A DNA stretch of 64,000 bases, from contig CM041202.1 in the NCBI GenBank assembly GCA_023078555.1, forward strand, positions 6,310,522-6,374,521, in the 5' to 3' direction. The stretch comes from Ulva prolifera. Its lineage: Eukaryota; Chlorophyta; Ulvophyceae; Ulvales; Ulvaceae. Positions 50,832 through 61,074 of the stretch are shown here, in pieces; the stretch's first letter is position 1; every line of letters starts with the position of its first letter. The notes beneath the pieces are model-generated. The model made no database searches. It worked only from the letters and a program-made list of their open reading frames with translations, and was not told the DNA's origin. The translations under genes were made by a program, and so were the position numbers.

Positions 50832-51452
50832 TTACATAATAGAGCACTCGTCCAGGTTCATCTTGCGTACGCTTAGGGCTAGTTCGTCCATTGTGAACCC
50901 GGCAAGTATAGAATGCAAGCCATCCGGCACTTGAATCACTGCACCTGGGCCACGGCTCCGCCACAGTGCAACCGCACGGTCAACCAGTGCCTGCTCATGC
51001 TTGGACAGGTACTTGCTGCCGTCGGACTGCCACCGGAGGCCCTTCACGGAGCCTCCCTGCATGTTGAGATACACGCTGCTGTACACCGTGTGCCCCCTCC
51101 GCACAGCAAAGCCACCACAGCAGGTCTGTCTCGATCGGAAGTCCATCTGGAAATACTGCCGGTACAGGTAGTCGTGCACCCTGCCCTCACCGGCCGCCTG
51201 CAGAGCATTCGGCGGCCATGAGTCTGTGCACTTGATGAGCACGTAAAACGCCCTCCCGCGGGACCCTCCAGCGACGCCCTGCCACGGACGCTGGCGCCAT
51301 TGATACGACCCATAGGTGTGGTAAATGATGAGGCCTGCGTAGTTTGCGCGGGGGTCAAACCGGTCGCACGCCGATGATATTTTGATTGATGGCCTGCCCC
51401 CGGCGTCCTCCGCCGCTTCTTTGTAGATCTCACTGAAATTCTGCTTCCCCAT
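50832..51452 (-). CDS. Gene J: unknown protein, paralogue of K
   Basis: 206 residues from an ATG at 51452 that directly follows GTTGCAG. Opens MGKQNFSEIYKEAAEDAGGR. Shares with K: CDR(F/Y), NYAGLIIYHTYGSY, QGVAGG, FYVLI-x-CTD-x-WP, AAG-x-GRVHDYLYR-x-YF, DFRS-x-Q-x-CC-x-GFAV, VYSS-x-YLN, GSVKGL-x-W-x-SDGSKY. About 60% identical to K. No signal peptide or membrane segment. The many conserved Tyr, Trp and Asp/Arg residues suggest an enzyme or binding domain, but I do not recognise the family. J has a C-terminal extension (HSILAGFTMDELALSVRKMN) that K lacks. A 40-bp tandem repeat lies just 5' of it. Confidence 0.7.
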   Translation of the reverse strand: MGKQNFSEIYKEAAEDAGGRPSIKISSACDRFDPRANYAGLIIYHTYGSYQWRQRPWQGVAGGSRGRAFYVLIKCTDSWPPNALQAAGEGRVHDYLYRQYFQMDFRSRQTCCGGFAVRRGHTVYSSVYLNMQGGSVKGLRWQSDGSKYLSKHEQALVDRAVALWRSRGPGAVIQVPDGLHSILAGFTMDELALSVRKMNLDECSIM

Positions 51453-51463
51453 CTGCAACAATG

Positions 51464-51606
51464 CACGGCAGCGTGAGTATTGAATGCTCAGGCATACACT
51501 GACCACGGCAGCGTGAGTATTGAATGCTCAGGCATACACTGACCACGGCAGCGTGAGTATATATATTGATTGTTCAATATATTGAATGCTCAGGCATACA
51601 CTGACC
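51464..51606. repeat. 40-bp tandem repeat, three units, at the 5' side of gene J
   Basis: Unit CACGGCAGCGTGAGTATTGA, ATGCTCAGGCATACACTGAC. Units 1 and 2 are identical; unit 3 carries a ~22-bp AT-rich insertion. It lies in the presumed intron or promoter immediately before the TGCAG acceptor of J. Confidence 0.9.
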
Positions 51607-53081
51607 ACAGTCTCCAACTCTACCTGGGTGTGTTTTACACGTCCATCTCAAGTCAAGACAAGACAGGTCATCAATGACTGATGTGGCAATATCCTGCAGT
51701 TCTCAGCAACGCAGCCAGCCCATTGGTTGGCTACTTCGCGTTTCATACACCGTTTATTTGTGCATTTGTACTGCGACAGATAGCTACAGTGACCAGTGCT
51801 ACAGTGACTGTTGTGTCAGGCCGGCTGCGAGACCAAATTGTCCACCCAGGAACATGCCACAGCATGGAAGTGTAGCATCACACACAACATACTAGTCATC
51901 AAAAAGCCGATCGTGAGATGCCGTCTGCACAACCTACCAGCATGTGCAGGTGCGTTGACAGCGCTGCTGCCCGCAGCAGTGCTCTAAGTTGGCCGCAGCT
52001 GAAGTGCTGACCTAGGCCTCCGGACAGTTAAACAAACCTGCATGCAGCCTCTGGCCACACATGAAACCATGCACACATGCGCGCTTTTGAATAGGTGATC
52101 AGCGACTTCGGGTAAAGCATGTCCTGCCTTATGCTTTTCCGCATGTCTACACAGCACATGAATCGGAGATGGTTGCGTGGATGTGAGGTGCCATTGTGTG
52201 GCCTGCGGTGCTGCCTGCCCAACAGGTTTGTCTTTGCAACACAGTACATGCGATGTTTTGTTCTAGCTCTGAGCAACACTGATGCCTGCGACCTCGTACA
52301 GAAACAAGTGAACTCTGCTGCTCAAACAAAAAAATATATCTCATTGTACACGCAAGCTGCATCGATATCGCCTGGGGCACCTCCGGAGACAATTGCAATT
52401 GCAACTCACTGGCATGCGCTTTGCACACGATTGCAAGTGGCAACATGCAGAGAACAGGAAGCACATCACAACCTCCAACCAGGCACAGACCTTGATGACA
52501 GCATGCGCAGAAATGTGGAATCATGCTGCATGCAGAAAGGCAGCACCATCTAACTGACTGCGTGCATTTGCTGCAAGCCAGTTGCAAGGCAAGTGCTTGG
52601 ATCTGGGGATGCAGCCCAGCTGGGGCAAACTGTCGCTGTCCATCTGTCTCTGCATTCTTAATCCCACAAGTGGCGACTAAACAGCCACAACACAGCCCAT
52701 GAGCCCTTGACTAGTGCACTGCCCGCGGGGCCCCCCTTTGTAGTATGAATGCCGTCAGAACGCACATGGTTAGCTTGGCAGCCTGAGGTATAGATACAAA
52801 TCCTCGGTGTTCTTCTGTTGTGACACCTCCTTTCTTCACAACCCGATGGCGTGACCCGGGAATTCTTTAAAGCTCCTAGGCCGGAGGATGGATGTGCACA
52901 GATAAACTTTCTTCAGCGTCAGTAGACTGCTCCTCAGTGATCCACTGTGGCACGTGTGCGGAGGAGCTGTGGAGTTCAAGGCATAAGCTCACTATGGCCG
53001 GCTTGCGTGACGGATTGATTCCTACTTTAATGTCAATAGCAGCTCCAACACAACATATGCGAAAAACACAACATATGCGGG
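51607..53081. other. No gene recognised; LINE B tail at 52161-52238
   Basis: The family B tail is flanked by ACACAGCACATG (52149-52160) and ACACAGTACATG (52239-52250). No supported frame otherwise. Confidence 0.4.
52161..52238 (+). mobile_element. LINE family B tail, 78-bp insertion
   Basis: Ends GCGGTGCTGCCTGCCCAACA, GGTTTGTCTTTGCA. Flanking duplication matches at 11 of 12 bases, so the insertion is older than those with perfect flanks. Confidence 0.65.
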
Positions 53082-53106
53082 AAAAAAAAAAAAAAAAAAA
53101 AAAAAA
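53080..53106. repeat. Poly-A tract flanked by ACATATGCG repeats
   Basis: About 26 As (53082-53107). ACATATGCG occurs at 53053-53061, 53071-53079 and 53107-53115, so the A-run sits between what look like target duplications. Confidence 0.7.
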
Positions 53107-53276
53107 ACATATGCGAATAGCCCGTCGACTCCGTTAGACAACAGCGATGGAGACAACACTTGTCGTAAGCGCAAGCTAGAAAATGCGGAGACGAACTGTC
53201 ACATGATGGCACGACAGTGGAGACAATATCTGCGATGCGATCATATGTACTGATGTGGAATCTACAAGCAGAGGCT

Positions 53277-53309
53277 GTTGTTTTCTCCCGTTCACTCTTT
53301 TGTAACTTG
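53277..53309 (+). mobile_element. LINE family A tail, 33-bp micro-insertion
   Basis: GTTGTTTTCTCCCGTTCACT, CTTTTGTAACTTG between perfect ACAAGCAGAGGCT copies (53264-53276, 53310-53322). Confidence 0.9.
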
Positions 53310-53393
53310 ACAAGCAGAGGCTTGTGGGAACCGGCACTTGGCAAGCACTCATGCATGCAGCCGTCATGACCACATCACGCCTCCAACCTGATT

Positions 53394-53468
53394 ACAAAAG
53401 AGTGAACGGGAGAAAGCAAACACTGAAACCGAATCTCATCCGGATCAACTTCAACACACACTCACACA
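53394..53468 (-). mobile_element. LINE family A tail, 75-bp insertion
   Basis: Perfect 14-bp duplication CCTCCAACCTGATT (53380-53393, 53469-53482). Confidence 0.95.
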
Positions 53469-53535
53469 CCTCCAACCTGATTTGTCTCCAGCCCGCATGC
53501 CACACATGCATGGCATGATGTGATCTCATGGACAT

Positions 53536-53695
53536 CTCTCGGGAGCAGGGGTTGCGGTATGATGCGGGCCTGGAGGACGCGATCCTGCCGGACTGAGGAG
53601 TGTGTGCGCTTGTATCTCTCGAGATAGTGTTCGTTGCTGTTGATTCGGATGAGATTCGGTTTCGGTGTTTGTTTTCTCCTGTTCACTCTTTTGTA
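53536..53695 (+). mobile_element. LINE family A tail, 160-bp insertion with last codons
   Basis: Perfect 13-bp duplication ATCTCATGGACAT (53523-53535, 53696-53708). Includes the coding end (SREQGLRYDAGLEDAILPD and stop), then the UTR. This copy links the dispersed tails to the family A ORF. Confidence 0.95.
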
Positions 53696-53863
53696 ATCTC
53701 ATGGACATGGCAGCCACATGACTGTTCGCAGACAACAAGCTGTACATGTAGCTATAGCATGCTGGAGACAAATGGCGCGCTGTACCTGAACGGACGTGCA
53801 TGCACTCAAGCGCATTTCCGGTGCGTGAGCGCTCGGAGCCGGTTGTGTCCGCTTCCTGCGCAT

Positions 53864-53923
53864 TTGATTCGGATGAGATTCGGTTTCAGTGTTTGTTTTC
53901 TCCCGTTCACTCTTTTGTAAATG
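53864..53923 (+). mobile_element. LINE family A tail, 60-bp insertion
   Basis: Perfect 13-bp duplication GCTTCCTGCGCAT (53851-53863, 53924-53936). Confidence 0.95.
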
Positions 53924-54099
53924 GCTTCCTGCGCATGCGTATGTATGCAACGGGCAGCCATCTTTTACGAAGTGCGCCGCTGCTGAGCTTAAGGTCGCGT
54001 TGAGCCACCTGTCTCTTGCGTCGGGTTGCAACGCGTGCCATACATGATCCGAATTCTGGTATTACAAAACAGTATTCATGATTCTGGTCGGTGGTTACA

Positions 54100-55120
54100 G
54101 AGGTTGATGCTTCCAAACAGCGCCGTCTTCAAGTTGTGGTGTGCGAAGTTAGTCAACTTCATGCTCAAGCTCACACAAGCTCCGAGTCGTGCATTCAGAA
54201 TGGTTTCATGCTGCTGTCCGTGGCTGTGTCTCCATTCTCTGCGATGGCCACGGTGGCGCCGAGAAGCTGGTGGCTACGTGGAGTCGACCTCAAGCTCGGC
54301 TGGAAGTTTCGAGCTGACATCTTCTGCCGGCCCAGCCTGCATCAGGCCCGCGATTGCTGGTACAGAGAATGCCTCATTGCCATCTGCAGAGGTTGACATC
54401 GTGAAGTGCCCTCTCTCGTCCGCAGTCGTGCAGTGCTCCACATTTGATAGAACCAGCAGGCTGCCGCTCTCTTGGGGCGAAGTGCTAGACCGCCTTGCCA
54501 AACTCGATCCAGTCGTCTGCACAGAACTACATCAAGCTCTCTGCTCCTGTCCCTTCCAAGACTTCTTCTGGGAGTGCTCCCCCGTCTCACACAGTTCTCT
54601 GGACAAGCCATTCCAGTTTGTGATGATCGATGCCGGCGGAAGCCTGCGCCGGCGCCCCGCCAGCCCCTCAGACTTCCACCAGCACCTTGCCACCGCCGAA
54701 TCACGCGGCCGCCTTGCGACCGCATTCTCGAACCTCGGAAACGATGCGAAGCTGATCACCCCAACACAGCATCCGGGCACCACGACAGCTGTGTATGGCC
54801 ACCTGGCTAGCTTCGTCAACGCAGCTCCAGCCGGTCAGCAGTCAGAGCTATGGCGCATTGTGGCCAAGGAGATCCAGCACGCGCTGGAGGTCACCCCGGA
54901 ACGGATGCTCTGGGTCAACACGGACGGGCGGGGAGTACCGTGGCTGCACGTGCGGCTTGACCAGCAACCCAAGTATATCAAGCACCGTGCCTTCCTCTTG
55001 CCACAAGCAGGCCACAGGGCTGCATGTCCTGATGTGGTGGTCGACTCTTTTGCTACCCACGCGCATCGTGGCCACAGTCTGCCTTCGGGCTGTGCGACCC
55101 GCGGCGGCTCTCTGCTGTGA
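54100..55120 (+). CDS. Gene M: DUF6940-like protein
   Basis: Open frame ending at 55120. A GGTTACAG acceptor-like site at about 54092-54099 may open this exon; the frame is open further left from 54026 without support. The core runs from about 54430: LSWGEVLDRL, FQDFFWECSPVS, KPFQFVMIDAGGSLRRRPAS, LATAFSNLGNDAKLITPTQH, YGHLASFVNAAP, LWRIVAKEIQHAL, LWVNTDGRGVPWLHVRLDQQ, PKYIKHRAF. From memory this order (acidic FEF-x-LVD, F-x-N-x-G-x-D, HLA-x-F, WLHVRLD-x2-PKY) is that of DUF6940, found in bacteria, plants and algae, biochemical role unknown. Paralogues L and N are in the same cluster. Confidence 0.65.
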
Positions 55121-57333
55121 TCACTGCCTGCCATGACGAGGTACGAATTCGCGCATGAATCGCCAGTATTGGGAACCTATCCTGGCAAGTTCAGTGTTCA
55201 GCCCTGAACTCTGCTTGTGTTCATGATCAGACCTGTTGTTGCTGTCAAACCTCATTGGCTTCCGTTGACCATAAGTTCAAAAGAAGTCACTTGCGTTGGA
55301 TTTCTGAGTCACGTTGCGTGCATATGACTGCAAGAGGGCCATGGTGCTGCAGGCCGGGTGGGTGCTGGCTATTGCGGCATCTGTGGTGTTTCTGTACATT
55401 TGCTACAGCTTTCATGCATATGGTGCGGTGGCATGCAGGCAGCTAGCGCCGTTGGCATCACAGACCTTGCGTGTGTTGAGGAGGAGCGTAGGAGACCAAA
55501 CGCGTACGATTGCGCACGATTGGCACATCTGCTCTAACAGAAGCTTGAGCCTCCGATAATGCTGCCACACATACTAGTATGCATTGCCTGCAGTACTGCA
55601 TTGCCGGGCGTGCTTGGGTGCACACACATCGATATCCATGTGTAAGCGGAAGAGATGCCAGCTATGCGTTGTGCACATGGTAGTGCGCAATGAAACGGTG
55701 CCAGCCTGAGAGTGGTGTTCAGGTCAGTTGGTGTTCAGGTCAATTGGTGTTCAGATCAGTTGAGGTTGCGTCATGTGTTTACTAAGCAGGCCGGGGTCCC
55801 CGGGTGCCTCTATGTACCGAATTCTCCCTGCCTCTTACAGCATCTCCGTGTAACAGAACACTCTCGTCACTCACCAGTCGAGGAGGGGCCTCGACGCTAT
55901 GGTCAAGATATATTCAATGATGAAGATGGTCACAGGCGGCGTTGTAGCTGTCAGACACGTTGGAGTACTGCAATATGTAGCCGTTTGTCTGTTTATAGCG
56001 CTGCAACAGCATTGCACTCATGATCGAACAGAATTACGGAAGTCCGCAGAGTATTCCATGTAGTTTTCAGATGCAGTGTATGTCTCAAAACAGAGCCTCT
56101 GAGTACAATGGACTATCTTGAATGATTGGCACAGCCACAGCAGGCACAGATGAACTCGTCATGATGATCTATCGACTAAACTTGCAGGGAACTGTTGTAA
56201 CACATCACACCCGTGCTCGTACAGTATACATTTGCATGAACTTGGCCCATCATGATGGTCAACAAAACCGCAGACCCGGTTGCGTTGGCCTCAACCACAT
56301 GTGTTGCGCCCCGCAGGCCTAGGGGTTTAAGGACCATGCATCTCTCTTACCGACTAAACGCTGTCTGCAAACTGCTGCATCACTTGTAGTTGCTCAACAA
56401 CTGGATGAGCTGGCTTGTAACACTACATTGTCAACAACCCACCGTGACGTACGTTACAATCTTCTCAGAAAAGTTAACCTAAGTGCGCTCACGCGTGCCC
56501 TTTGGTCACAGGATCCTGCTCATGCAGTTTCTTGATCCTCGAGCTTGCTTTGCAACAACTCTATCCACTAACTCTTCCAAGCACACCGGGAGCTGGTGGG
56601 GACGACGCTGGACACTCGCTGGAACCGCTGGCATCTGATGTGCAGACGGCCCCCCTGCACATATGCTATATTATCACAGCTGTAGCGCATATGAGATATC
56701 TGGGTTTCGAATGGCCGTGTCTTGGCTGACGAGGCAGGACGTTCTTAATATAAATCATATAGAGACCGATGTATGGAGAGCATGTACAACAGCGTGCGTC
56801 AATCTGGCCTCCGACTTCAATTGGCACAGACCTACTCTGTCTCAACCATTCACACTCAGTCCCAAGAGCTGCATCATGCATGATGGGGAACACATACGGC
56901 AGAGTGCATGTGACGTACATCACAGCTGCAGCTATCACAGCAGATGTCATCCGCCTACCGCCCCAGTGATGGTGGCGTTGGCTCCGGCCATGCACCGTAA
57001 CTTACGGTGCATAGTGTTGAATTTGACCGGTCATATCAATATCAACTCCAGAACATTTTGTGGCGGACGGAACAATAGCTATGCCTGAACAAGCATGCCC
57101 TGTATTTCAGCACCTTCGCGATAACACCAGTAAAGCCGTTTTGACACAGATCACCAGCACGTGCCGGTCGCAGTGTGCCTATGCCACATACTACAGTGGA
57201 CACAAAAAAAAAAAACATCATAGCAGGTGTCGCATGCATCGTAAACAGTGAGCCTTAGGCCTCACAGGCTGCTATAGCAGCGCTAGCAGTCGTCCCTGAT
57301 GCATGAGTATGGCACTTTTTGCATGGCAGGCAT
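55121..57333. other. No gene recognised; one palindrome
   Basis: Includes a 23-bp palindrome at 56990-57012 (ATGCACCGTAA-C-TTACGGTGCAT). Three GTGTTCAGGTCA-type units near 55720-55755. No supported frame. Confidence 0.4.
56990..57012. repeat. 23-bp palindrome
   Basis: ATGCACCGTAA, one base, TTACGGTGCAT. Confidence 0.9.
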
Positions 57334-58344
57334 TCATGACGTGGAGGCACCTGAAGTACCTGCGCAGTCCTGTTGTTGGGCTCCCTCACTCTCATTCCGT
57401 AGCCGAGAGATGCCGCTCCGGCGTCGTGGGTCGCAAGCATGCGTACACGGGCTCGCCGCTGTGCGAGCTTCAGACCTCCTCACACATTGCACGGTGTCAT
57501 AGCGCGGCTGAAGCACAGGCAGCTCAAGCTGAGGCAGATTTAAGTTTGGCAATGGTTGATCTGATTCAGAGCGCCCTTGCCGACGGTGCTCCGGCCCACC
57601 CCCTAAACGCATAAAATGCCGGTCGTCCTCAGGCTGTGACCTATATGGGCCATACTTCATGTACTTGGGCTGCTGATCGAGCCGCACATGCAGCCAGGGC
57701 ACCGCCGCGCCATCCGTATTCAGCCACAGCGCGGTGTATGGGCGATCCGATAAGGCCCGTTGAAGTGCATTGCCGACCCTCCGCCACAGCTGCATCTGCT
57801 GCTCACCACCTGCCCCCCGCGCAAAGCTGGCTAGATGGCTGTAAACTCGTGTCTTGATGCCGCAAACGGGAGTTGGAACCACTAACAGCGCGTCCCTACC
57901 ATTGTTGTAGAAGACTGTGGCAAGCTGGTTCTGCGCACGGAGCAGGTGGTCGTCGAACTGTAGTGGGGATGCTCGGCGCCGGGCGAGAGTCCTGTGCGCA
58001 TCGACCAGTGCAAATTCAAATCGCTGGCCCATTGCAGAGACAGATACCGGAGGGCACTCAAAGTAGTAATCATCAAAGCCGCAGGATCTCAACGCATGGA
58101 GGAACGCAGCCATAAAGGGCACGTCACAGCTGTTCCAGAAGCTTAGCACATCACGCCATAGAAGACTCGTGTGGGTATGTGAACCGTGGGGAACTGCACA
58201 TGCATTGAATTGCAGCACAGAATCAGAGACGCGATGGCGGTGAAAGTGAATCACTGCGTTCGGGGCCACTGGTGGTGCTGAGCCGTCCATGTGCAAAAGC
58301 GCACGATCCGGAGAGTTTCGAGCTGTTGCGGCTGCAGCTGACAT
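57334..58344 (-). CDS. Gene L: DUF6940-like protein
   Basis: 336 residues from an ATG at 58344 (MSAAAATARNSPDRALLHMD). The core has FDDYYFECPPVSVSAMGQRF, EFALVDAHRTLARRRASPLQ, LATVFYNNGRDALLVVPTPV, VYSHLASFARGAGGEQQMQL, WRRVGNALQRAL, LWLNTDGAAVPWLHVRLDQQ and PKYMKYGPYR. This is the clearest DUF6940-type pattern in the window. After PYR the frame runs on for about 105 residues of low-complexity, Arg/Ser-rich sequence, which may instead be an intron and 3' UTR. No signal peptide or membrane segment. Divergently arranged with K (60071) about 1.7 kb away. Confidence 0.75.
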   Translation of the reverse strand: MSAAAATARNSPDRALLHMDGSAPPVAPNAVIHFHRHRVSDSVLQFNACAVPHGSHTHTSLLWRDVLSFWNSCDVPFMAAFLHALRSCGFDDYYFECPPVSVSAMGQRFEFALVDAHRTLARRRASPLQFDDHLLRAQNQLATVFYNNGRDALLVVPTPVCGIKTRVYSHLASFARGAGGEQQMQLWRRVGNALQRALSDRPYTALWLNTDGAAVPWLHVRLDQQPKYMKYGPYRSQPEDDRHFMRLGGGPEHRRQGRSESDQPLPNLNLPQLELPVLQPRYDTVQCVRRSEARTAASPCTHACDPRRRSGISRLRNESEGAQQQDCAGTSGASTS

Positions 58345-58426
58345 ATCAACACCTCATCTCTTTGATCTTCGAAAGTAAGTGTGACCAGTATGGCCACTTC
58401 AGTTCTGCGACAGTCATACTGTGGTT

Positions 58427-58453
58427 TTTTACGAAAGACTGAATGGAAGAAGA
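58427..58453 (-). mobile_element. LINE family A tail, 27-bp micro-insertion
   Basis: TTTTACGAAAGACTGAATGG plus 7 bases between CATACTGTGGTT (58415-58426) and CATACTGTGATT (58454-58465). Lies 70 bp upstream of the gene L start. Confidence 0.75.
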
Positions 58454-60070
58454 CATACTGTGATTGATAGTGGGAGCCGTGAGGACCCCATGAGTGCCAA
58501 TACAAGGCTGCTGCCAATGGTGTGCTTGCGCAGAACCACATTCGGGGAGGATGATACGATGACTCCGTGATAGCACAGCACATGCTCATTGCCTCTTCAT
58601 GCCAGGCCATGTACAGACATGGCAAGTGATTAGGAGCCATTGCCCCATCTCGTGTCGCAGAGGTGCAAGGCGCACCTCAATAGGAATTTCTTCGCTAGCC
58701 ATTCGTCAAATCTCAAAGTCTGATGCACACTGTGCTTGCCAGCGCGAGCGAAGCTGAGGGAAACGGCAAGTGGTCGTTTTCAGCTCCGTTGCAACACCCA
58801 GTCTAAGGTTCTTCACAAGCAGGTATTGCGTATGCACCTGCAACCGAAGTTTCTTCGAATCTAGCTATAGGGATGTTACTGTTGATCCGGACCGTAATAT
58901 CTCCCGAGATACAGATGCGACCATGTACATCGCCAGTGGAAGCCGGAGACAATGCCTGATTACAGCTGTAATATTGTATTTGTCTGCAGTAGAGTGATCA
59001 TGACCGGCTGCAGACAAACACAGCAAATGCAGTAGGAGACAATCATTCAGAGTTCGCATGTGATGAAGCCGACGTCACAGCGCTGAGCGCTCGAGGTGTC
59101 AGTGTGGGTACCATCGAGGGCTCGCCTGGTCACCAACGGTTGCGACGTCGACTGGAGACAATGCATATTCTGTGCCGGCCGTCTCCGCGGAGACAACAGA
59201 TGTCTCTTACGGATGATGCCTGTGTTGGACGCCGCTCTTGCCTGCCGCCCGAGAATAACGGAGCACAGGAATCTCCAATATATCCTCGACGGACTGAACC
59301 TACCTCAATCGATGTCGCGTCTGCTGCCGGGAACTTTATGCTATTCTACAATCTGCAGTACGAGCTCCTAGAAAGCTGATGCTCTTCACGCATCACTGAT
59401 GCCGGCGGCTGTTCACATCTTAATGCTTCACGCAACTTGTGCATGTGTCTGTTTTATGGCAATCTACTGATCCTGCGGTTGCTTCATTGAATAGTACCAT
59501 TCTTGTTCGAGGGACTCCTGCCGAACTCTACTGATAATTCAAATATCTTGGGAGCTCTTTCAGCTCTGACAAAGTCTATAGGTACAAGGTGTGATCACAT
59601 GATCATGTGACGAACAGTGTCATGACAAATTCACATGTACACACCACATGGGCCCACCTGGGAATCCTTCCAGTGGTCACCTTCAGGCGGCCCGTGCGAG
59701 GTGCCACGTGCTTAGGTATAGTGCTCATGTCTATCGCATGGTGCAGATACAGTATCCATTGGTCCTGCAAAATGTACAGGTCAAACTGCAGGCATTGTCA
59801 TGTTCCAAGCGCTGCACTTGCACGTTGGATGCTTGCGTGTGTATATGTGGCAGAAGTGTGATGGGAACATGCTCTCGTACAGCGGCGCACCGGTCTTTGC
59901 ACTGTGCCAACACCAACATGCTCATGCAGCGTTTCACTCTACCACAGAGTATGATGTAAAGAGCTGCATATATGCATCAGAAGGATTTTGATATGAAACA
60001 ATACTCCAAGGAAGGACATTTGCTATGTAGGTCGACGTCGGCCAACTAATGCGCAATTTTCATTGTGCAG
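58454..60070. other. Spacer between L and K, no gene recognised
   Basis: A possible exon-like frame at 59104-59379 (LTDDACVGRRSCLPPENNGA ...) has no partner. TCACATGATCATGTGA near 59593 is a 16-bp palindrome. Expected to hold the 5' exon and promoter of K. Confidence 0.35.
60042..60070 (+). other. Probable 3' splice site directly before the gene K start
   Basis: CCAACTAATGCGCAATTTTC then ATTGTGCAG and ATGGGG. A CTAAT branch-like sequence, a pyrimidine-rich tract and GTGCAG end exactly at the ATG. Genes C, D, E and J have the same TGCAG-ATG junction. Confidence 0.6.
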
Positions 60071-60625
60071 ATGGGGAAATTACACTTTGAGCAGATTTAT
60101 CAGGACGCGGCCCAGTTTCTAGGCGAGCGGCCCACCATCAAGCTCTCATCCTTCTGCGACCGTTACAATTCGCAACACAACTACGCCGGCTTGATCATCT
60201 ACCACACTTACGGATCTTATCGGTGGCTGCAGCAGCCCGGGCAGGGTGTGGCTGGAGGCTACCGAGCTCGGTCCTTTTACGTGCTCATCATGTGCACAGA
60301 CGCGTGGCCGTCCGATGCACTGAAGGCAGCTGGTCAAGGAAGGGTACATGATTACTTATACCGCAAGTACTTCAACATTGACTTCCGCAGCCAACAAAGT
60401 TGTTGTGCTGGGTTTGCTGTTCTGAAAGGTCAGAGCGTATACAGTAGCGCATATCTGAACACCCAATCAGGATCTGTCAAAGGGCTAAGCTGGCCATCCG
60501 ATGGTAGCAAGTACATGTCTCCGCCTGAGAAAGATCTTGTTGACGCTGCTATCTCAGCGTGGAAGAGCCATGGCCCAGCAACTGTTGTGAAGATTTCAGA
60601 CAATCTGCATTATCAGTTAGCTTGA
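60071..60625 (+). CDS. Gene K: unknown protein, paralogue of J
   Basis: 184 residues, MGKLHFEQIYQDAAQFLGER to VVKISDNLHYQLA. Intact. All conserved blocks of J are present: CDRYNSQHNYAGLIIYHTYG, FYVLIMCTDAWPSDALKAAG, GRVHDYLYRKYFNIDFRSQQ, SCCAGFAV, VYSSAYLNTQSGSVKGLSWP, SDGSKYMSPPEKDLVDAAIS. No signal peptide or membrane helix; likely soluble. Silent and conservative differences between J and K suggest both are under selection. Family not recognised. Sits between DUF6940-like genes L and N, as J lies beside M, so the two families may be functionally linked (inference). Confidence 0.75.
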   Translation: MGKLHFEQIYQDAAQFLGERPTIKLSSFCDRYNSQHNYAGLIIYHTYGSYRWLQQPGQGVAGGYRARSFYVLIMCTDAWPSDALKAAGQGRVHDYLYRKYFNIDFRSQQSCCAGFAVLKGQSVYSSAYLNTQSGSVKGLSWPSDGSKYMSPPEKDLVDAAISAWKSHGPATVVKISDNLHYQLA

Positions 60626-60761
60626 GGCAGTGTTATTTCATTGTGGAAGCAGCAGTAATTCTGGTGGGCCGATTCAGATCACACGTGCCACCATGGCCAC
60701 AGCCATTGCTAACACCACAGTTCGTGCTACCTTGCGGATGCTACACTGCGTGAGAGTACTG

Positions 60762-60766
60762 TGTAA
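60762..60766 (+). terminator. TGTAA polyadenylation signal candidate for gene K
   Basis: TGTAA 137 bp after the K stop codon. TGTAA is the known green-algal poly(A) signal. Five bases alone are weak evidence. Confidence 0.35.
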
Positions 60767-61050
60767 TCGCAATACATGTTGAAAGAGTAAATCCAATCAT
60801 CACTAGTATAGCGCTACAGGCTCGTGGCTCTAGATCTAAAATGATTGCAGCAAGACTCCATTGGTCATACCATCACGATCATCCCCTGACATTTTGGCCT
60901 GGCGCACATGCAAGTCGATTGGCGCATCTGCTCACAGTTGTTGTCTGTACGATTAGTGACGGTAGGCCCCTTGACAAGCATGTGTACATGCTTAATCTCG
61001 TGGGCTGAGATATCAATCGATTAGCATCACATGCTATCCCATGTCACGGT

Positions 61051-61074
61051 AGCCATGTACATTTGTACATGGCT
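61051..61074. repeat. 24-bp palindrome (11-bp arms)
   Basis: AGCCATGTACA, TT, TGTACATGGCT. Confidence 0.9.

Noticed and set aside
59104-59379. Exon upstream of gene K
   Set aside because: Open for 91 codons, but two overlapping frames are equally open and no splice sites or paralogue support either.
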